From Closterium sp. NIES-65 (Eukaryota; Streptophyta; Zygnematophyceae; Desmidiales; Closteriaceae), in contig CANXME010002067.1 in the NCBI GenBank assembly GCA_948144175.1, positions 186,001-250,000 on the forward strand: a DNA stretch of 64,000 nucleotides, in the 5' to 3' direction. Position 1 is the first letter of the stretch. The number at the start of each line of letters is the position of its first letter. The notes below the pieces were generated by a model. The model was not told where the DNA came from. It ran no database searches and saw only the letters and a list, made by a program, of their open reading frames with translations. A program made the translations under genes and the position numbers. Shown piece after piece: positions 52,888-63,746 of this stretch.

Positions 52888-55847
52888 ATGGGTTCGTCAT
52901 CTAATACTACTAACACAGAGTACGACTCAGGCGACGAAGATACGGAGTTTTGTTTTGTTGGCACTGGAGAGCCCAAGCAGAGTGATATGTACCGTGCATT
53001 GCTCCGAAATATGACGGATGAAGATAATCACTCGCCACCATTAGTGATAAACGATCGAGCCCCGTTGTGTGAAGGTCAACTGTACTCCTCGAAGAAATTT
53101 ATGTACGAGGCGTTGGAAGATTATTCGGTAGCCCACAACTTCGGTTTTAGGGTTTCAAAGAGTAGGCCAAACAGAGCCAGCGCTATATGCATGAGTCACC
53201 ATGAGCGACGTAAACCAGCTTGCAAGTGGCGGTGTGAGTACTCAACTGACGGAGCGGGTGGGTTTTGGCGTGTTAATAAACTGTCCGCCCCAACATCTCA
53301 TTGTTGCTCACCCGTTGATCGGGACCGCTACGTCAACCACACTACAAATAAAGTACCATATCTACAGCGTCATCATGGGAACCTTGTCCACGCCGCTCCA
53401 CATCACCCTCCCGGGACTTACAAGGATCAGATTGCGTCGACCGGCGGTCCTGACATCAGTTATCATCAATCTTGGAGGTAAGTATTATAGCATTCTATTG
53501 TGGTTCCCAACCTTCCATCTCATCCGTGTACCATAAAGAAATGTTCATGATTACCCACACGATGTCTCTCATGTTCGTGCTACATGCCTATACTGTCTTG
53601 CACGTTATCACCAATCATCGCAGGCTCAAGGAAAAGATGTTGAAGGAGCGGTTTGGAGATTGGAAAACATCGTTTCGTTACATCCCTCGCCTGTTGGAAC
53701 GCTTCAGGGCGATTGACCCTGAAGCAACGCTCGACCTTGTGACAAAGGATCACGCTTTCTTCCGTGCTTTTGCCACCCCATCGGCATAAAAAACTGCCCT
53801 AAGGTTCTGTCGACCGGTCATTGGTATGGATGGCACGTTTCTCATTCGGGCACAGCGTGCTACGCTCTTGGTTGCAGCTGCTAAGGATGGCAATAACCAG
53901 CTTGTTCCACTTGCGTACGGCCTATGCGAGAGTGAGAATAAGGATAGTTGGAAGTGGTTTTGTGAGAACTTGTTGAAGCATATTCCATCTTGGCCAACCA
54001 CACAGAATGCCTCCCTTATTAGTGACCGTGACAAGGGGTTGATTCCTGCTGTTAAAGAAGTGTTCCCATTGCAGCTTCCCCACTACTTTTGCAGCTGGCA
54101 TTTGGAGCAAAATGTGCTAAAGTTTGGGCCCAACGCCTCGGACCTCTTCAAGAAGCTCGCCAACTGCCGCACCAAGGCGAAGTTTGGGAAACTCGTGAGG
54201 AGATGCCGGCAGCAGTGCGCCGCAATGGCTAACTATATTTTCGGGGTTGAAGAAGGTCGTGCGCAACAGACCGGTGGCCGACGCAAAACCAACCGACGAG
54301 CTAGCGTGCCAGAGTCAGGAGATGAGTTAAGGAGCATGAATAGTGCCGCAAAACAGGCAAGAAAGGCGAGGATAGAGTTGCGGCGGCAAAGACGACGTCA
54401 AAGCAGGGGAGAGCAGCAGCAAACAATGGCGGCAGATGATACCGCTAACCACACCTTTCCCTCCATGCCCCATTCGCTGGCTGCCGACATTGTTGATTCA
54501 TCGGCTCAAGAGACCACACCAACATCTTTGCTCCCTTCGTTCGCAGGCGATAACCAAGGACACGAGCCGGCACCTTTGGACGATATTCAACCGGAAACAG
54601 ATGCCACACCAGAAGTGTTCAATGACCAGTTCGAGGTGGAGGACGGGAGTCAGATCAGCTGCGGGGAGGATTCCGGGGATGAGGACGGTACAGATAATGG
54701 CCACTGCTCACATCCCACCACTACGCTGACTGATCCAACGCTATCCAACGCAGCTGCGCAACAAGCGGCCAAGATGCGGCAAAGGCGGAAGGAGATCCTT
54801 AGAGGGAAACGGGATGCAAGGGTTGGAAGGACCAGTGTCTTCGACAACAGGGCAACAACCGACCCTCATTTGCCAACGCAAGAGAGCCAAACACAACGTC
54901 ATCCAACACTTCAGCACCGTGTCCCCCCCCCCATGGGTCGACGGAACGAAGCAGGACGAAGTGCGGACGTAACCGGCGGTCCTGAGACGGGGTTGGGTGG
55001 ATTGGGCAATGCGGATGCTCAGCAAGGGGCTGGGGACCAGATGGAGGAAGGTGCAGGCATAATCGTTCGCACGAGACAGGATGGCCCCAGGTACAAGAGG
55101 AAAAAGAAGATTACAGTCTTCATCAAGCAATGGGCACGGTGTTATGCCCCCACGTGTCGCTTTGGTATCTACAGCAGCCAAATGGTGGAGTCCATAAACA
55201 ACGCTATCAAGAAGATCCGTATTCTGCCCGTGACGTACGTAATGGCGGGCATGTGGGACTGGATGGCACATATCTACTCGGATGGACAGCGTAGATCTTT
55301 AAACTGGCAGCATACGTTGACGGTCGAGGGTGAGAAGCGGTTTGAGCTGAAAAAGAACCGAAGCCGTGGCTACAGGGTCACACGCAACGGTCCAAGCAAT
55401 GCAGAGGTTCGAAACAAGGGCTCCCTGCTGGATCCACGTCCTCTATCCTTCAACAATGATGTCGGAGAGAGATCGTGCGAATGCAAAAACTGGCAGGAGT
55501 ATCGGTTCCCATGCTCACATGCATTTGCACACTTACGGAAGAGGGGAATGGATCCTATACCCTTTATTTCCAGGTATTGGAAGGCCGACAACTGGAAAAA
55601 GACTTATGGGTCTCTCATTCCGTATTCGTGTGTAGACACGGTTATTGCTGAAAACGAGCCAGTTGAGGAGGGAGTTTGTGATCCTCCTATTTTTGTGCAG
55701 AGAGGAGCAGGGCGGCCACAATCAAACCGAAGGCGTGAAGCCCCTAAACGGAGATACAAGTGCGGTGACTGTGGCTCGACGGAGCATACCCGGAAGAAAT
55801 GTAAGGGCAAATATGGGGGGTCAGGTGTGTATCACGTAGCAAGCTAG
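52888..55847 (+). pseudogene. MuDR/MURA-type transposase, two exons, one in-frame stop
   Basis: Cuts and pastes the MULE. ATG at 52888. Exon 1 to 53477 holds an N-terminal MuDR DNA-binding domain (LYSSKKFMYEALEDYSVAHN; CKWRCEY). A donor GGAG|GTAAGT at 53478 and acceptor CGCAG at 53623 split an Arg codon, giving SYHQSWRLKEK, as the family requires. The MULE catalytic domain follows with Asp 266 (GMDGTFL), Asp 331 (LISDRDKG) and Glu 719 (MVESINNAI). A SWIM zinc finger has Cys 815, Cys 817, Cys 827 and His 829, and a terminal CCHC knuckle has Cys 910, Cys 913, His 918 and Cys 923. TAA at 53787-53789 (codon 252) interrupts the frame 14 codons before the first catalytic Asp. The gap between the second Asp and the Glu holds a long low-complexity insertion. 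Confidence 0.9.
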
Positions 55848-57075
55848 TGGTACGGTGATAGTTTGATTGCTGAATATTAACTACTGCATATGAATGTTAG
55901 GGAATGTGGTACGTTGCATGCACTTTACTACTAGGAGAAAAAGAGCAACGAATTGCCATGACTTGAAGATATATGAAACTCCATATGACCGGCCATAAAC
56001 ATTACTGCCCCTGACCATTAGTACGCACAGGCGCAATCCACGCGCTGTATTCACACGTGCAAATGACGAGGCAAATGCAGACGCACATATGACCGGTCAT
56101 ATGTGCACGCGCATATGACCGATCATTAACGGACGAGCATATTACCTCACCAATGACCGGATGGGTACAATGTTACCACGCGAGCCTGACGTTACGTGCC
56201 AAGGACGGATGCGTTTTGAGGTCTACTTTCCATCATGTGATTTTGTATCGCGAAATTAGGGTTCACGACAATTAGGAAATTGCATATATGTGCACCGGAA
56301 TAGACATATTGTATACATGGATGAAACATCTTTTGAGTGGAGTTTAAGTAGCGAAATGTTAGAAGGACCTGATAGTCCTTAATCTCGTGTCCATCACATC
56401 AATACACAACAACGCTAAACATACTACCACCCGGTACAGCCCATGCAACACACTCATGGGTAATATTAAATCCCTTAGCCACTATACTCTCAAGAACAGA
56501 ATGGTGGTTCGATTAAGGTTGGTTGGGGTGCGTAAACCTAACCCATACTGCTATACCCCATATAACAACCCTCATGTAAAAATATATCATACGACGATAC
56601 CGTTCACGTATCCATACTTCTTTTTTTGGCCATATCCATGTTACCAGGAATGGAGTGTTGGCCCTGCCCTCGCTTGGGCAACGCCGGCGACTTGGTCGGA
56701 TGTACGGGAGTAGCAACCGACCGTTCACAGTGGAGAGCTGCTCGACAGGATTCGTCGAGCTGCAGGGGACCGCTGTGGTGTTGCTATCGACCAGGGAGCT
56801 CGACAGCTGCAACTGACTGGTCTGGGCGACGGGTGGGGCGTCGACCAGGACCTACAGCTCGACCAGGAGGTCTTCGGAGCATTCTGTCGACCTAATGTTC
56901 GACTTGGAGTTTCATACGTGTACCCATCTCCTTGTTAGTTCAACCACTCATTGTTTTGTAATTTTCACACACATTGCGTGGATGTTGCGCATTTGGAAAC
57001 TAGGGTTGTATGCTTCTAGAACATTGCCGTTGTGCTAGATCAACTGCAAATTTTTGGGGTTACATGTATTGTACA
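55848..57075. other. Spacer of the MULE between its genes, with ATGACCGG palindromes
   Basis: No convincing gene. ATGACCGG(C/T)CAT-type palindromes occur near 55986, 56088 (as CATATGACCGGTCATATG), 56115 and 56154. A short region 56740-56880 repeats (A/C)TCGACCAGG. The stretch would hold the 3' untranslated region of the transposase gene. Confidence 0.6.
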
Positions 57076-57205
57076 TGTCAGAATATTATTCTTATGTTCT
57101 AGCCTGTAGTGGGGTGCTCTATAGCGAGTACAACCCTTCTAGGGTTTGCTATTTGTATCCCCATTTCTGCTAGTTCATTCCTCTTTCTTTCTTCAAACTT
57201 TGTCA
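57076..57205 (+). repeat. Solo LTR of the short-LTR Copia lineage (130 bp), diverged
   Basis: TGTCAGAATATTATTC...AACTTTGTCA keeps the lineage core (GCCTGTAGTGGGGT, GAGTACAACCCTTCTAGGGTTT) but differs at many sites from LTRs of elements 0-6. Flanks GTACA (57071-57075) and ATACA (57206-57210) look like a duplication with one mutation. No internal Copia sequence accompanies it. Confidence 0.8.
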
Positions 57206-57843
57206 ATACATACAGAATTATGTATCGTTATCAGGCCTTTTAAGGCGCGCTGACGCGCCTTTTCAAATAGCGTATGGCGCTTTATGACCGGCCATATAAG
57301 ACGTGCATAAGACCGGTCATACAGGAACGTGCATTGCACAGGTTGAATGGCACGTCTAATTGCCCGATCAATTACTGGGTGAATTTCCATTGGTCGAAGA
57401 TACTGTCGGAAATGGTTGGCAATCCAACCCTCGTATGGAATTCTGAAGAGATGCGTGTTCACTCTGTGCCGGGGTCCGACAGTGTGACATTTGGGCTCGC
57501 ACGTAACAGCGCAACCATGAGTTTCGTGCCTCATGTGGTTTCGCGAGTTTAAAATAACACGTTCGTAAAAAGTAGTTTCGCTCACGAAATCGAGTTACCA
57601 TCGATTCAATCGCGAGCTACATAAATGATCCGCATCCATTTAGCTAACCTGAACCACGGTGTTTCACCCGATCAATTTCAAGCCGATCGTGTTCTTATCT
57701 CTGAGTCACACAGCACAGAAAATTAGGGTTCTCGTTGTAGTCACGCTACTATAGCTCCTAGGTCTTAGTCCGGGACAGCTCCACGTAGCATCACCTCGTA
57801 ATTACATATCACAGCTGCGGACGGCGCGTTGCATATCGTTACT
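57206..57843 (+). promoter_or_regulatory. Upstream region of the ULP1-AP2 gene
   Basis: Two more palindromic motifs are present: TATGACCGGCCATA near 57285 and GACCGGTCAT near 57312. No TATA box can be assigned with confidence. No ORF of interest. Confidence 0.35.
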
Positions 57844-60800
57844 ATGACAGGTCGCGCCGCTAGAGGTAGGAAGGCCGCGAAAAACACCCGTGATGACACA
57901 CCGGCTGGGAAACTCTCTCGAAAACGGGAAAATGCGTCACAACCCGACGTAGAGTCTGGCGAGGATGACGGGCATCGTCGAAGTGATAGGCTGAAGTTGG
58001 CGCATGCACACTACTCGTCTACTAAAGAGCAGGGCGCCACGAATCTTGAGCCGGTGGTATTGAATAAGGTAGCCCCTCACGATTACGGCCTGGAGCCCCC
58101 GTTTGACTCACCGTCGGTACACTCTCCGCCGGACGACCTTATCGCAAAAATCACGGCAGATGTTCAAATCCCGTTTCTAGATACTCATGAGGAGACTAGC
58201 ACTATTGCGGCCAAGTTAAAGCATCCATTGTTTCCCACCAATGCGATTCGTGATCATCACGGAATGACATCAATTATTTCGTTGGCCGATGCTCTCCACA
58301 TCACCGACAACCAGCCGATCACGCAGCCGTTGATAGATTTTCATAACATGTGAGTGTCACACCGCGGACATGCTGTATCATTTGCTGCAGTTGTGGGGCC
58401 ATTATCACGATGGCCGGTCTTATTGCCATACCCACATCTTCTGATTCTAACGCAAACAACTCCCTATTGCTTTTGACCTATTTAATGGCTGTGTAAACGC
58501 AGAGTGCTGAACATCCGCCAGCCCAAGTTGAGCAACGGCAAGACGTGGCTCGCGTTGGACAGTCAGAGTTACGACTACTTCTGCTCTCGAGGCAAGATAG
58601 CCGAATGTGTCACGGGACCGTCGATCTTCAGCTACGACTATCTAGCCATGCCAATCTATGGCGGGTAACTTGCAGTATCACGATTCGCTAGTCTCTCCAA
58701 CTCTCTAACGTCTTCTGCCGTTGTAATGCCTAAGCACTGACAAATATTGTGGATTAACGAACGATGCAGGTTTCATTTCAGTGTCATGATTGTCGTCAAC
58801 CCTGGAGTTGTGACTCTCACGCTCGACGAGGACAGCACCACAGAGCCTGCGTGGTTGCTGCTATACGACTCTTTCGGGATGCATGCTGTGGGGGGCAATG
58901 CTTTCAAGAACATGACCAAGTAAGTTTTTTTTTGGGGTGCGTACGACCATTCCCACACAAGCACTCCAACATAGCTCTGCTAGCTTATGTCTCACTAAAC
59001 CACACACTAATCCGCCTTTTTTATATCACAAATTCGACCGGGTGACAGCTTGCTTGGCATGGCCTTCGAGAAGGAGCATGGCAACCGCACGGTACAAGAG
59101 ATGAAGGCGAGGCTTGGGCGCTTCAAGCCACACGTCATGGAGGTGAGTTGACTTGAATAACGCTCGTCAACCATGCTACAACATCCCGTTGTCAAATGAT
59201 TCTACATGCCACCCCTTGTCAAATGATGCTCGTGTACTCTATTGTTCTCATTTATGCTGCATGTGGCATAGGTGTTTAGCAGGCGTGGCAAATGCCTCTG
59301 CAGCAGAATGAATATGACTGCGGCATCTTTGTATGCCAGTACATTCAAGCGCTAGTGGAGGCATGCTTCGAAGGTGCTGAGCATGGGGTCCGGTTCAGCA
59401 TGAGCCCACTGGCATACCGACGTGTTATACGGGAGGATGTGTGCGCCCTGGCAGAAGGACGGCTGATCGGGGAGCTCATAGCAGCTGGGCATGAGATCCC
59501 TCCTGGCAATGAGATTAGGAAACCACCTGAGTTTGAGGTGATTGGCGATGAGGTGGAGGATAGGGAGTGGAGAGCGGAGATGGCAGAGCGGATGCATAGG
59601 CTGGAGGTTCGAAATGAGAGTCAGGCAGTGGCTATTGCCAAGCTCGAGAGGCAACTGCGTGAGCTGATGCTGTCCCGTACTCCACAGCCGGGCATTGGCG
59701 GTGTGGATATAGGGGAGGGACATGGTGATGTGGGAGGGGACGTTGCAGGAGAGGGACATGTTGATGTGGGACAGGTAGCTACAGGGCAGGGACATGGGGA
59801 TGCGGGAGGGGATGCTGTAGGGGAGGGACATGGGGATGTGGGAGGGAACAACGCTGGCACACATGACAGCATGAGAGGTGCACATGGCGAGGGTCCTGAG
59901 GCTGACGTTGAGGCGGGTGTAGGTGGGATTAACAGTAAGCTTGAAAAAGATGGAGATGGTGATATGGCGGACGGTGCGAGGAGGGACAATGAGGAACTGG
60001 GGTTGCGTGATGAAGGTGCCAAAGGGTTGTTGGGTACTACGGATGGTAACAGAGGTGCAAGAGAGGCCGTGGGTGCTGGGCATGGTGTGACAGCCTTTAA
60101 CGCGGATGTGGATTTAGTGTCCGCCCACAGCACAGGGACTGAGACAACGAGTCGCAACACTGCGCGTGGTCGAGCTCCTAGCTTTGGCTATACTGGCGTA
60201 ACCAAACGGGAAGGAAGGTGGGCGGCACGACTGTGCGTAGATAGCGCAAAGAGTAAGTTTTTAGTGCTTGGACGGTATACGGAGATCTTGGATGCCGCAA
60301 AAGCATATGCCGCAGCCGCCCACATTTGCCGACCGTCCCTCTCCAGCTCAACGATGGTGGAGTTGAGCGTGGAGGAGAGGCGGTGCTTGGAGGGACTGAC
60401 GACGCAAGGGGTTGCAAGGATAGTGGAGGCCAAGCGGTGGGCAGAGTGGAGGAACTGGCGAGAAGTGCTCGGCAGCCTCCCTGAGCCTTCCATCCCAACG
60501 CCAGCAGGAGTACACACACAGGCTCCACCCCCCTTTTCCCACCAGCACCCTGGAGCCACGTTTGGCAACTACCACCCGCCAGCCGCCGCCTTCGCGGGAC
60601 ACGCCGGTGCAGCCCTTAACCCTGGTGCATGGCAGCCGTACAATCAGAACCGCCCTCCTCCCAACCTCCATTTTCCATCCAAGCAGTTTGCTTTCAACCA
60701 AATCCCAAACCATCCATTCAGCCAGGTGCAAGCCCCTATCCCCGTACACCCAACCCCTTCATTACCCATTGCTCCCAACCCTGCAGGCCATGCCGCTTCA

Positions 60801-61160
60801 CAGAACACAGCACCCCATCCGCATGTCCTACCAACACCACCATCCGTTGCACCCAGTACGGCACATCCAGTATCTGACCCACAAACCCAACCAGTCCGAC
60901 CCGCAGGGCAAACTGGACAGGTCAGGGTACATGGCCTGACATATTCACAGTCGACTTCTCCCAACAATCCCAACCCAACGTCCCACGGCTCCGCACTGGC
61001 AAGCGAGCCAGCAACAGGTGAGATGTGTGGTTGTGTCATATTAGTGCTTATTCATATGCTGTAGTTTCACTAAACTCTGCATTAATCTAATGAACTTGTT
61101 TGCTAAACCTGTGCAGGGGCGGCGGACGACATCATCGATGCCTTTCTGCACAATAACTGA
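57844..61160 (+). CDS. ULP1-type cysteine protease fused to an AP2-like domain, six exons (896 aa)
   Basis: ULP1-family proteases process SUMO or related conjugates. Exons 57844-58349, 58503-58664, 58770-58919, 59049-59142, 59283-61017 and 61117-61160 all have GT-AG borders and compatible phases, and total 897 codons with TGA at 61158. The N-terminus is basic. The protease region includes LALDSQSYDYF, then His 225 (FHFSVMIVV), Asp 256 (LLYDSFG), Gln 311/312 and Cys 317 (QQNEYDCGIFVCQYI): the full catalytic set. A coiled-coil-like segment and GEGHGDVGGD repeats (about 445-505) follow. Residues 604-653 read GYTGVTKREGRW...LGRYTEILDAAKAYAAAA, an AP2-like pattern. A Pro/Ala/Gln-rich tail ends the protein. 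No stop or frameshift. It lies within the MULE, downstream of the transposase and on the same strand. ULP1 in MULEs is known; the AP2 fusion I have not seen described. Confidence 0.85.
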
Positions 61161-61451
61161 TGAGACGTATGGTCAACAATGACATTGCGTGCTCAGTACA
61201 CATCAAATCTACGTAATATCATTGTAGCCATGCGTAGAGGTCGACATGCCTACAGATACAATAAACCCTATGATTGCTAAATGAACGGACCGCACAGTGT
61301 TATAAAGATACAATGGCAAAACACCGGTAGTGAACGTCTCCCGATTCTATTAATATAGTTGTTTATTAATAAAACAGATCGCACACACATTCGAGCACCA
61401 CATATGCGCGCTCATATAGGTAAATGCGCGGTTTTATATGAGCGCGATCTT

Positions 61452-61945
61452 ACATGACCGCGCCTGATTGGACGCGCAAGGTAAAAAAGTACTTTGCGCA
61501 TAGAGTCAACCAATCACACGCGCTCTGTAATTGGTCGCGCGTGTGGACAGTCGTGCAATTGAGTATATGATCGCGGATTCATATCTCTATGCGCGGATTG
61601 GTCAATCATTGGACCGAAAATGAGCGCGACTGTTCGCCGAACATGATCGCGTCGATTATTGTCGTGTATTCGAACGATGATGTGGCCGCTCTCGCGCACG
61701 TCACCCAGCCGAAAAAATCGGGCGGAAAAACACACACCACGTTTTTGCGGGAAGAGTTACGAACGACGTGAGAAAAGCAGGGCTAAAAACCGGTTTTGGG
61801 TAATGTGCCGGATAAAAAAAAAGCCAGAGGAAACCTCTGGCAAGACCACTCGAGCAATTATCATCAAATTGTCCGACTACGGTAGCAAATTGAGCCTACG
61901 TGTGCAACGGCAAATCACCGTTTCCGGGTCTGGAGAAAATCTCTC
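61452..61945 (-). repeat. Right terminal inverted repeat of the MULE (about 490 bp)
   Basis: Reverse complement of 52124-52614. The stretch 61161-61451 between the last exon and the repeat has no gene and should hold the 3' end of the ULP1-AP2 transcript. Confidence 0.9.
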
Positions 61946-61954
61946 GCTTCTTCC
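61946..61954 (+). other. Right 9-bp target site duplication of the MULE
   Basis: GCTTCTTCC, matching 52115-52123 exactly. Confidence 0.95.
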
Positions 61955-62565
61955 TGTCTGTGTTCTTCACTTGTACACATGATGCCCGACCAATGCACGC
62001 GAAATTGCCATGCACCGGATGGAAACGCTGCACCCGAGCTGGAAACCCCTGCTTGCTGCTCCCACAGTACAAGCACATGGATGGCTGGCAACAGTACACG
62101 AAACTCAGCCATCAATGCACGTTCATTCCCGAACAAGCCACGCTACCCCACTTTCCCTTTGTTTCTAGGCCAGGAGTCAGAGAGGCGAACAGAAAGGACG
62201 AAAAAGCACAGGTTTCGTGAACGCATTCGCCCATCTGGGCCGCCACCTGAGCAAGGATCATCGTGCGTGTAACAGGCAGTTGGTCAGATTAACCCTGCCA
62301 CGTGTATATCGGGACCTGCACGGTACACGCGCATTACCAGCCAGGCGTTGTTCGCCCGACCCACGTCAGACAACCGAGGGTGTGGTTACCAAACCAGTTG
62401 CTAAAAAATGCAAGCCAGGTGCATGGAACGAACACCAACCACACAAATGTGACATTCAACAACGAACAGGCCCCAGTCTTGCCCAGCACGCCCGACCTGT
62501 GATGATAAAATGTGTGCAACTAATTCACTAAGTCACCTCTGTCTCTCACACCCCAGTCGCACACA

Positions 62566-62680
62566 ATGCCCCGTTTTAACCGACGAGAGCAGCTCCCGCT
62601 GCATATCAAGCGCGCTATTTGCGTTCACCACGTAGACAGCCCCCGCCTGCGTCATGTCGACCTGGCTAGGTGGTGTTACT
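62566..62680 (+). pseudogene. Fragment resembling the N-terminal helix-turn-helix of pogo/CENP-B transposases
   Basis: ATG at 62566 opens MPRFNRREQLPLHIKRAICV, then HHVDSPRLRHVDLARWCY, resembling the start of pogo/Tigger and CENP-B-type proteins (Lys-Arg-Ala-Ile-Cys, then Leu-Ala-Arg-Trp). Element 6 cuts it after 38 codons, so any catalytic domain lies beyond the window or is lost. The stretch 61955-62565 upstream shows no recognisable gene. Confidence 0.4.
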
Positions 62681-62810
62681 TGTCAGATTTATATGACATA
62701 GTTGCTGTAGGCTATAGTGGGGTAGCACATATGGGGTACAGGGTTTCTAGGGTTGTATTTGTACCCAATCTTTCCTTAGTCATTTCATTTTCCTGTTCTT
62801 CAATTTCACA
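62681..62810 (+). repeat. 5' LTR of element 6 (130 bp)
   Basis: TGTCAGATTTATATGAC...CAATTTCACA. It is followed by TGGTATAGAGCAGG, whose hairpin is GTTCCC/GGGAAC as in type A, although the LTR is type B. Confidence 0.95.
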
Positions 62811-63746
62811 TGGTATAGAGCAGGTTCCCTGTGGGAACTTCGCCTAGGGCCCACCGAAGCGCGCCCCGAGGCGCGCGATTCCTTTTTTTTTTGCGACCCT
62901 CCGAGTCGCCCTGTCCCCTTGCGGCCCCGCCGCCCTTCAGACGCGGCCCCGCCACCCCCTCGCGCGGCCCCGCCACTCAGTCACGGCCCCGCCACCCAGT
63001 CGCGGCCCCGCCGCCCAGTCGCGGCCCCGCCGCCCGTTCTGATCGCGGCCCCACCGCCCAGTCGCGGCCCCGCCACTTCGTCGCGGCCCTGCCGCCCAGT
63101 CGCGGCCCCGCCACTTCGACGCGGCCCCGCCATCCCTTCGCGGCCCCGCCGCCTTTCTGCGGCCCGACCACCGCCCTACCAGCGGCCGTCCCGCCGCCCT
63201 ACCTGCGGCCCTACGCCGCCTCATCTGCGGCCCACCCGCCGCCCTACCCGCGGCCCTTCGCCGCCCTACCCGCGGCCCTTCGCCGCCCTACTTGCGGCCA
63301 GCCGCCGCCCTACCTGCGGCCCACCTGCCGCCCTATCAGCGGCCCGCCCGCCGCCCTACCTTCGCGGCCCAGCCGCCCTACCTCCACGGCCCCAGCAGCA
63401 GCCGAGCCGCCCGGAGCAACCGAACCGCCCGGAGCCGCCGAGCCGCCCGGGAGCAGCCGAGCCGCCCAGGAGCAGCCGAGCCGCCCAGCCGCAGCCGAGC
63501 CGCCCAGCCGCAGCCGACCCTGCGCCTGACCCGCCCTGCACCCGAACCGCCCAGCCGTCGAGCCGCCCGGGAGCCGAGCCGCCCTGCGCCCGAGCCGCCC
63601 AGCAGCCGAGCCGCCCAGCACCCGAGCCGCCAAGTCGCTGAGCCGCCTTTCTGCATATCTACACGACCTGCCCTGCCTGGTGAGCACAGTCCCACTGACA
63701 CTGCGAGCTCCTTCCCTGCTGCTTGCACTGCGTTGCTGTCGTCGCC
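62811..63746 (+). other. Leader of element 6: primer site, hairpins, minisatellites
   Basis: GGGCCC and the GCGCGCC/GGCGCGC hairpin are kept. The repeat units differ from element 5: CGCGGCCCCGCC(A/G)CCCAGT (62945-63130), CTACC(A/T)GCGGCCC units (63175-63360), then GAGCCGCCC units. Confidence 0.75.

Larger units (their letters stand above)
52124..61945 (+). mobile_element. Mutator-like element (MULE), 9822 bp, with transposase and ULP1-AP2 genes
   Basis: Ends are GAGAGATTTTCTCCAG and its reverse complement. The terminal inverted repeats extend about 490 bp, and a perfect 9-bp duplication flanks them. Inside, both genes point right: a MuDR-type transposase (52888-55847) and a ULP1-AP2 gene (57844-61160). 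A solo Copia LTR sits between them. MULEs carrying ULP1-like protease genes are known in plants (the Kaonashi group). Confidence 0.95.

Noticed and set aside
53478-53623. Frameshift in the MULE transposase
   Set aside because: GTAAGT and CGCAG borders with matching phase restore SYHQSWRLKEK, a conserved motif, so this is an intron.
56626-56895. Open frame of 89 codons in the MULE spacer
   Set aside because: Low complexity with repeated TCGACCAGG; no homology recognised and no splice or start support.
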